Source: JBHJHP01 sp042219855
Lineage (GTDB): Bacteria > Bacteroidota > Bacteroidia > Bacteroidales > UBA5342
Assembly (NCBI RefSeq): GCF_042219855.1
Contig: NZ_JBHJHP010000001.1
Coordinates: 868,001-932,000 of the forward strand
DNA length: 64,000 nt
Direction of reading: 5' to 3'
Shown: in pieces, positions 61,153 to 64,000 of the stretch
How the letters are laid out: every line of letters starts with the position of its first letter
Numbering within the stretch: position 1 is the first letter of the stretch
Position numbers and translations under genes: made by a program
The notes under the pieces: model-generated
Database searches by the model: none
What the model saw: the letters and a program-made list of their open reading frames with translations, nothing else
Told to the model about the DNA's origin: nothing

Positions 61153-62379
61153 ATGAAAAAGCTTTTAGTTATTGCTTCCGCTTTACTGCTCTTTACGAGC
61201 ATCTTATCAGCCAAAGAACCGTTAAAAGATTACAGTTTTATCCGTGGTGTCTGTCACGGAATTTATGGTGATCAGGAAATACTGGAAAGGGATTTAGGCT
61301 TTATGGACAGGTTGCAGTTAAACAGCACACGTGTCTGGTTGAATCAAAGGGGCTACGAAAGAGATCCTGAAGCTTATATTAACAGACTTGTTAACTATGT
61401 GCGAACCTGCAATGAACACGGTGTAAGCGTTATGCCTATTTTATTTAACGGGAACGGATTAAACCCGGATATGCTGAAAAAAGAGGCACGAAAAGGCTGT
61501 GAGGAATATGTCACTGCAATTGTTAATGCCTTAAAGGACGAAGAAGGGCTCCTGATGTGGGACATCATGAATGAACCAAACTGTAACGATTACTACCTGA
61601 AAAGTACCGGAGAGACCCAAAAGCAGCATGAGGATGAAATAACTGACTTTGTACGCCATTTTATCAGGTTTGTCAGGAAAACTGACCCAAAGAACGCCAT
61701 AACTGTCGGACATATGTATCCGAGATTTTGTGAAAATACAAATGATCTGGTTGATGTCATTTCCTTTCACGATTACCTTGAAACCCGTTCGCGCATTGAA
61801 GCCAGCTATGTTCTGGCAGAAGAATATTCAAAAAAATACAACAAACCGCTAATCAACAGCGAAATGGGATGTCTTGGCCGTTCCAACCCCTATGATATGG
61901 CCCTTGAGATCTGCGAAGAACATAATGTGGGCTGGTATGTCTTTAATCTGGTAATTAACGGGTACTGGGGAGCCATTCATGGCTTGGTATATCCCGATGG
62001 AACCATTCGTGATCCGGCTACCATTGCTGCATTATATGGTTTTTACAGAAAAAGAGATTTAAATACCAGCGTTAAGGTAAACCCGAATATGGAAGGACAC
62101 GCCCAAAAGGCCATTAAACTGGTTCAGGAAATGCTTGGTGGCGAAACCGAAGTATTCCGGTTCTCACAACATTCGGTTGATGACATACTGGAAGCCGCTG
62201 AATATTGTGCTAACATCCTGGAAAGTGCCGAAATGGTGCCAATGTGGGAGCCGCCAACAGCCAAAATTGAAACCTGGCGGGCCATGTCAAAAGAAGACAA
62301 GGAGAAAGCAAGGGATGAAATTCGCGCTTTCACCTACGATCTTGCACTACAACTAAAAAAATGGTGTGAAATTTTCTAG
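61153..62379 (+). CDS. Secreted GH5-like glycoside hydrolase
   Basis: This 408-aa protein has a signal peptide (MKKLLVIASALLLFTSILSA). The barrel shows FIRGVCHGIYGDQEILERDL, MDRLQLNSTRVWLNQRGYER, GVSVMPILFNGNGLNPDML, the acid/base motif LMWDIMNEPNCND (NEP), FHDYLETRSRIEASYVLAEE, and the nucleophile region PLINSEMGCLGRSNPYDMAL with Glu. This is clan GH-A, closest in pattern to GH5-type cellulase/mannanase proteins; the substrate cannot be inferred. It has no sorting domain, and its end overlaps the possible upstream start of the GNAT gene. Confidence 0.82.
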   Translation: MKKLLVIASALLLFTSILSAKEPLKDYSFIRGVCHGIYGDQEILERDLGFMDRLQLNSTRVWLNQRGYERDPEAYINRLVNYVRTCNEHGVSVMPILFNGNGLNPDMLKKEARKGCEEYVTAIVNALKDEEGLLMWDIMNEPNCNDYYLKSTGETQKQHEDEITDFVRHFIRFVRKTDPKNAITVGHMYPRFCENTNDLVDVISFHDYLETRSRIEASYVLAEEYSKKYNKPLINSEMGCLGRSNPYDMALEICEEHNVGWYVFNLVINGYWGAIHGLVYPDGTIRDPATIAALYGFYRKRDLNTSVKVNPNMEGHAQKAIKLVQEMLGGETEVFRFSQHSVDDILEAAEYCANILESAEMVPMWEPPTAKIETWRAMSKEDKEKARDEIRAFTYDLALQLKKWCEIF

Positions 62380-62389
62380 TAACATCCGA

Positions 62390-62932
62390 ATGAAATATTT
62401 ACTTGAAGGTCAGCAAACCGACCGAATAAAATTCAGACTACTGCAGCGCAGTGATTTTAATGTCTGGCTTACCTTTTTTGAGCATCCGGATGCGGCAGCC
62501 TATTTAGGCATGAGCAATATTGGTTCTCCAAGGGAACAATGCGAAGCGTGGTTTCAAAAAGTAGAAGGCAGATACAAAAACAATACTGGTGGCTTAAATG
62601 TCCTGGTTGAGAAAAGCAGCGACAGATTTGTTGGTCAGTGTGGCCTGTTGGTACAGGAGGTGGATGGTAAAGAAGAACTGGAGATTGGCTATTCCCTGTT
62701 ACCGGAATTCTGGGGCAAAGGCTATGCCACCGAAGCCGCCCGCTTGTGCAGGGATTATGCCTTTGAACATAACTTCCGGGATTCTCTTATTTCCATTATT
62801 CACGTGGATAACATCCGGTCAGAGAAGGTCGCCCTGAGAAACGGAATGTCCATAAGCAAACAAACCACCTATCACGGATTACCGGTTAATATTTACCGGA
62901 TTACACGAGAGGAATGGGATAAATTAAAATAA
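62390..62932 (+). CDS. GNAT-family N-acetyltransferase (RimJ/RimL-like)
   Basis: The start is taken at ATG 62390 (MKYLLEGQQTDRIKFRLLQR), just after the hydrolase stop; an in-frame ATG at 62366 would overlap it. The 180-aa product has the RimJ-like opening TDRIKFRLLQRSDFNVWLTF, the acetyl-CoA loop EFWGKGYATEAARLCRDYAF, and VDNIRSEKVALRNGMSISKQ. It would acetylate an amino group of a protein or small molecule. The target is unknown. It lies in an operon-like pair with the GH5-like gene. Confidence 0.88.
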   Translation: MKYLLEGQQTDRIKFRLLQRSDFNVWLTFFEHPDAAAYLGMSNIGSPREQCEAWFQKVEGRYKNNTGGLNVLVEKSSDRFVGQCGLLVQEVDGKEELEIGYSLLPEFWGKGYATEAARLCRDYAFEHNFRDSLISIIHVDNIRSEKVALRNGMSISKQTTYHGLPVNIYRITREEWDKLK

Positions 62933-62938
62933 ATGTAA

Positions 62939-63412
62939 TTATCCCCGAATAATTTCTACAGTAGAGACGGCGATTTATCGCGTCTCTAATTCTAATCAAA
63001 CCATTCACCGGATTTTCACCGGATGAATATAACCGGTGTTGTAAATTTCGTCCGGCGAATGCGTGCCGGATAACCTGTTATTCAATATTTACCTTTGATG
63101 TCTCAAAACTATTGGTTTATTATTTATATGTATTTTTTCCGAGACGCGATAAATCGACGTCTCTATCCAGATTCCGTCGTGACAAATAGGGATATTTCAT
63201 AATAGAAAATCTATTAACAGAGTTGGACTCCGGATGGAGTCTTATATTTGTAGCATTCAGGTATGCTACAAACGTGTGACCCCGGATGGGGTCAAACATT
63301 ATGCGACGGATTGTCACCGAATGAATATAACCGACTTATAGATTTAATTATTTTAATAATTTGATTCAGGCACATTAATTGCATATGCATTAAAACACAA
63401 ATACCAGAAGCT
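62939..63412. repeat. Non-coding stretch with palindromic and dispersed repeats
   Basis: 62939-63055 is the second copy of the repeat seen at 60750-60860. It contains the palindrome GAGACGGCGATTTATCGCGTCTC; the inverted partner GAGACGCGATAAATCGACGTCTC lies at 63141-63163. At 63226-63293 three hairpins follow each other: GACTCC/GGAGTC, TGTAGCAT/ATGCTACA and GACCCC/GGGGTC. At 63303-63345 a further copy of the CGGATTxTCACCGxATGAATATAACCG segment appears. No ORF is evident. Confidence 0.8.
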
Positions 63413-63880
63413 ATGAACCGAATAACTACACTACTAATGATTGCTCTGTTAGCTTTATCAGGAAGTATTACAGGTCAGATTTTTACGGATAAAGAGGGAA
63501 ATCCTTTTTCAGGGATATTCAGAACCTATTACAGAAATGGTTCAATTAAAAGCCAGACAAACTATAAAGATGGAATGCCTGTAGGTTTAATGCAGGAATG
63601 GCATGAAAACGGTGTGGTCAAAAGTGAGAAACACTATCTTCATTTAATGGGAGAACCGGTTATTAATGGTCCTGTGTATGCCTGGAACTCCGACGGGAAA
63701 CTTATTTTGGTGAAGAACTATATGTGGGGTAAACTTGACGGGGAATGGATAAGATATGATGCAGCAGGTAAAATTATATTCCATGCTGTTTTTAGAAACG
63801 GGAAACATATTTCAGGAGATAAAATAGATATGTATCCTCACCCTCCTCCAAAAATGATACCATATGCTTCCTGCAGATAA
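63413..63880 (+). CDS. MORN-repeat (YwqK-like) exported protein
   Basis: This 155-aa protein starts MNRITTLLMIALLALSGSIT followed by GQIFTD, a signal peptide. It then has MORN_2-type units: FRTYYRNGSIKSQTNYKDGM, GLMQEWHENGVVKSEKHYLH, VYAWNSDGKLILVKNYMWGK, and GEWIRYDAAGKIIFHAVFRN. These resemble the YwqK family, sometimes called an antitoxin; in Bacteroidota such proteins are common and exported. No toxin gene is adjacent. The function is unknown. Confidence 0.82.
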   Translation: MNRITTLLMIALLALSGSITGQIFTDKEGNPFSGIFRTYYRNGSIKSQTNYKDGMPVGLMQEWHENGVVKSEKHYLHLMGEPVINGPVYAWNSDGKLILVKNYMWGKLDGEWIRYDAAGKIIFHAVFRNGKHISGDKIDMYPHPPPKMIPYASCR

Positions 63881-63984
63881 TTGTTTGAGTAATTTCTTAT
63901 TGCAATTCCTCCAACTTACTTTATCTCAACTACGTCGTTACAAAGAGGAAAAAATCCATATTAAATAATCTGTTACTACAGTTG

Positions 63985-64000
63985 GACTCCGGATGGGGTC
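63985..64000 (+). repeat. Start of another palindromic repeat at the window edge
   Basis: The last 16 bases, GACTCCGGATGGGGTC, are a hybrid of the two palindromes seen at 63226 and 63278, preceded by the same AGTTG word. A further repeat copy therefore continues beyond the window. Confidence 0.7.

Noticed and set aside
63413..63880. Toxin-antitoxin system based on the YwqK label
   Set aside because: The protein has a signal peptide and no neighbouring toxin; the label comes from a family name only.

Overview
The window comes from the chromosome of a Bacteroidota bacterium, most likely a Bacteroidales/Marinilabiliales-type marine or sediment lineage (the order is inferred). The supporting signs are: promoters of the TTTG-N19-TAnnTTTG type, A/T-rich leaders without Shine-Dalgarno sequences, a short RpoD (286 aa), TonB receptors with N-terminal carboxypeptidase-regulatory domains, a TonB receptor/DUF4249 pair, type IX secretion traits (a PorE-like protein and C-terminal sorting domains), DUF4834, DUF4924 and DUF4492 proteins, and an S16 protein with a long acidic tail. 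No plasmid, phage or transposase gene is visible.

Layout. 1-6.5 kb: the AT-rich end of a surface polysaccharide locus on the minus strand (flippase cut by the window edge, GT2 glycosyltransferase, two Wzy-like polytopic proteins, a UDP-sugar 4-epimerase), interrupted by a freshly decayed outer-membrane beta-barrel pseudogene. 6.7-15.8 kb: a surface lipoprotein, proS, the folA-thyA-PorE-like cluster, nadB, and rimM-fluC. 15.8-16.9 kb: a non-coding block with a candidate small RNA, tRNA-His, and a 113-bp tandem array in which every unit carries the tRNA 3' end and a terminator hairpin. 17-28.7 kb: a TonB/DUF4249 pair, glyA, aroC, a SlyD-like isomerase, a PatB-like PLP enzyme, an ECF sigma factor and rpoD. 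29-36.3 kb: tRNA-Cys, rpsP, an AmmeMemoRadiSam enzyme, engB, prsA, rplY-pth-hslR, and an MDP-1 phosphatase.

36.3-54.6 kb: a cysteate synthase-like PLP enzyme (a possible sulfonolipid link), a cytochrome bd operon (DUF4492-cydA-cydB-cydX-like), a TPR protein, efp, a secreted 5'-nucleotidase that starts with TTG, PPK2, rfaE2-radA, panC-panD and an orphan polyprenyl-phosphate sugar transferase. 54.6-56.1 kb: a four-copy tandem array of about 360-bp units, each with conserved inverted repeats and a nested 13-14-bp VNTR. 56.1-60.0 kb: a thiamine salvage operon (TonB receptor, PnuC/PnuT-type transporter, thiamine pyrophosphokinase) behind a clear TPP riboswitch. 60.2-64 kb: a glyoxalase-family protein, then a secreted GH5-like hydrolase and an acetyltransferase flanked by direct copies of a non-coding repeat, then further palindromic repeats and a MORN-repeat protein.

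Most genes are housekeeping. The least ordinary parts are non-coding: the tRNA-His-derived array, the structured 360-bp array and its apparent relatives at the right end, the repeats flanking the GH5/GNAT pair, and the candidate small RNA. No CRISPR array or recognisable defence system is present.
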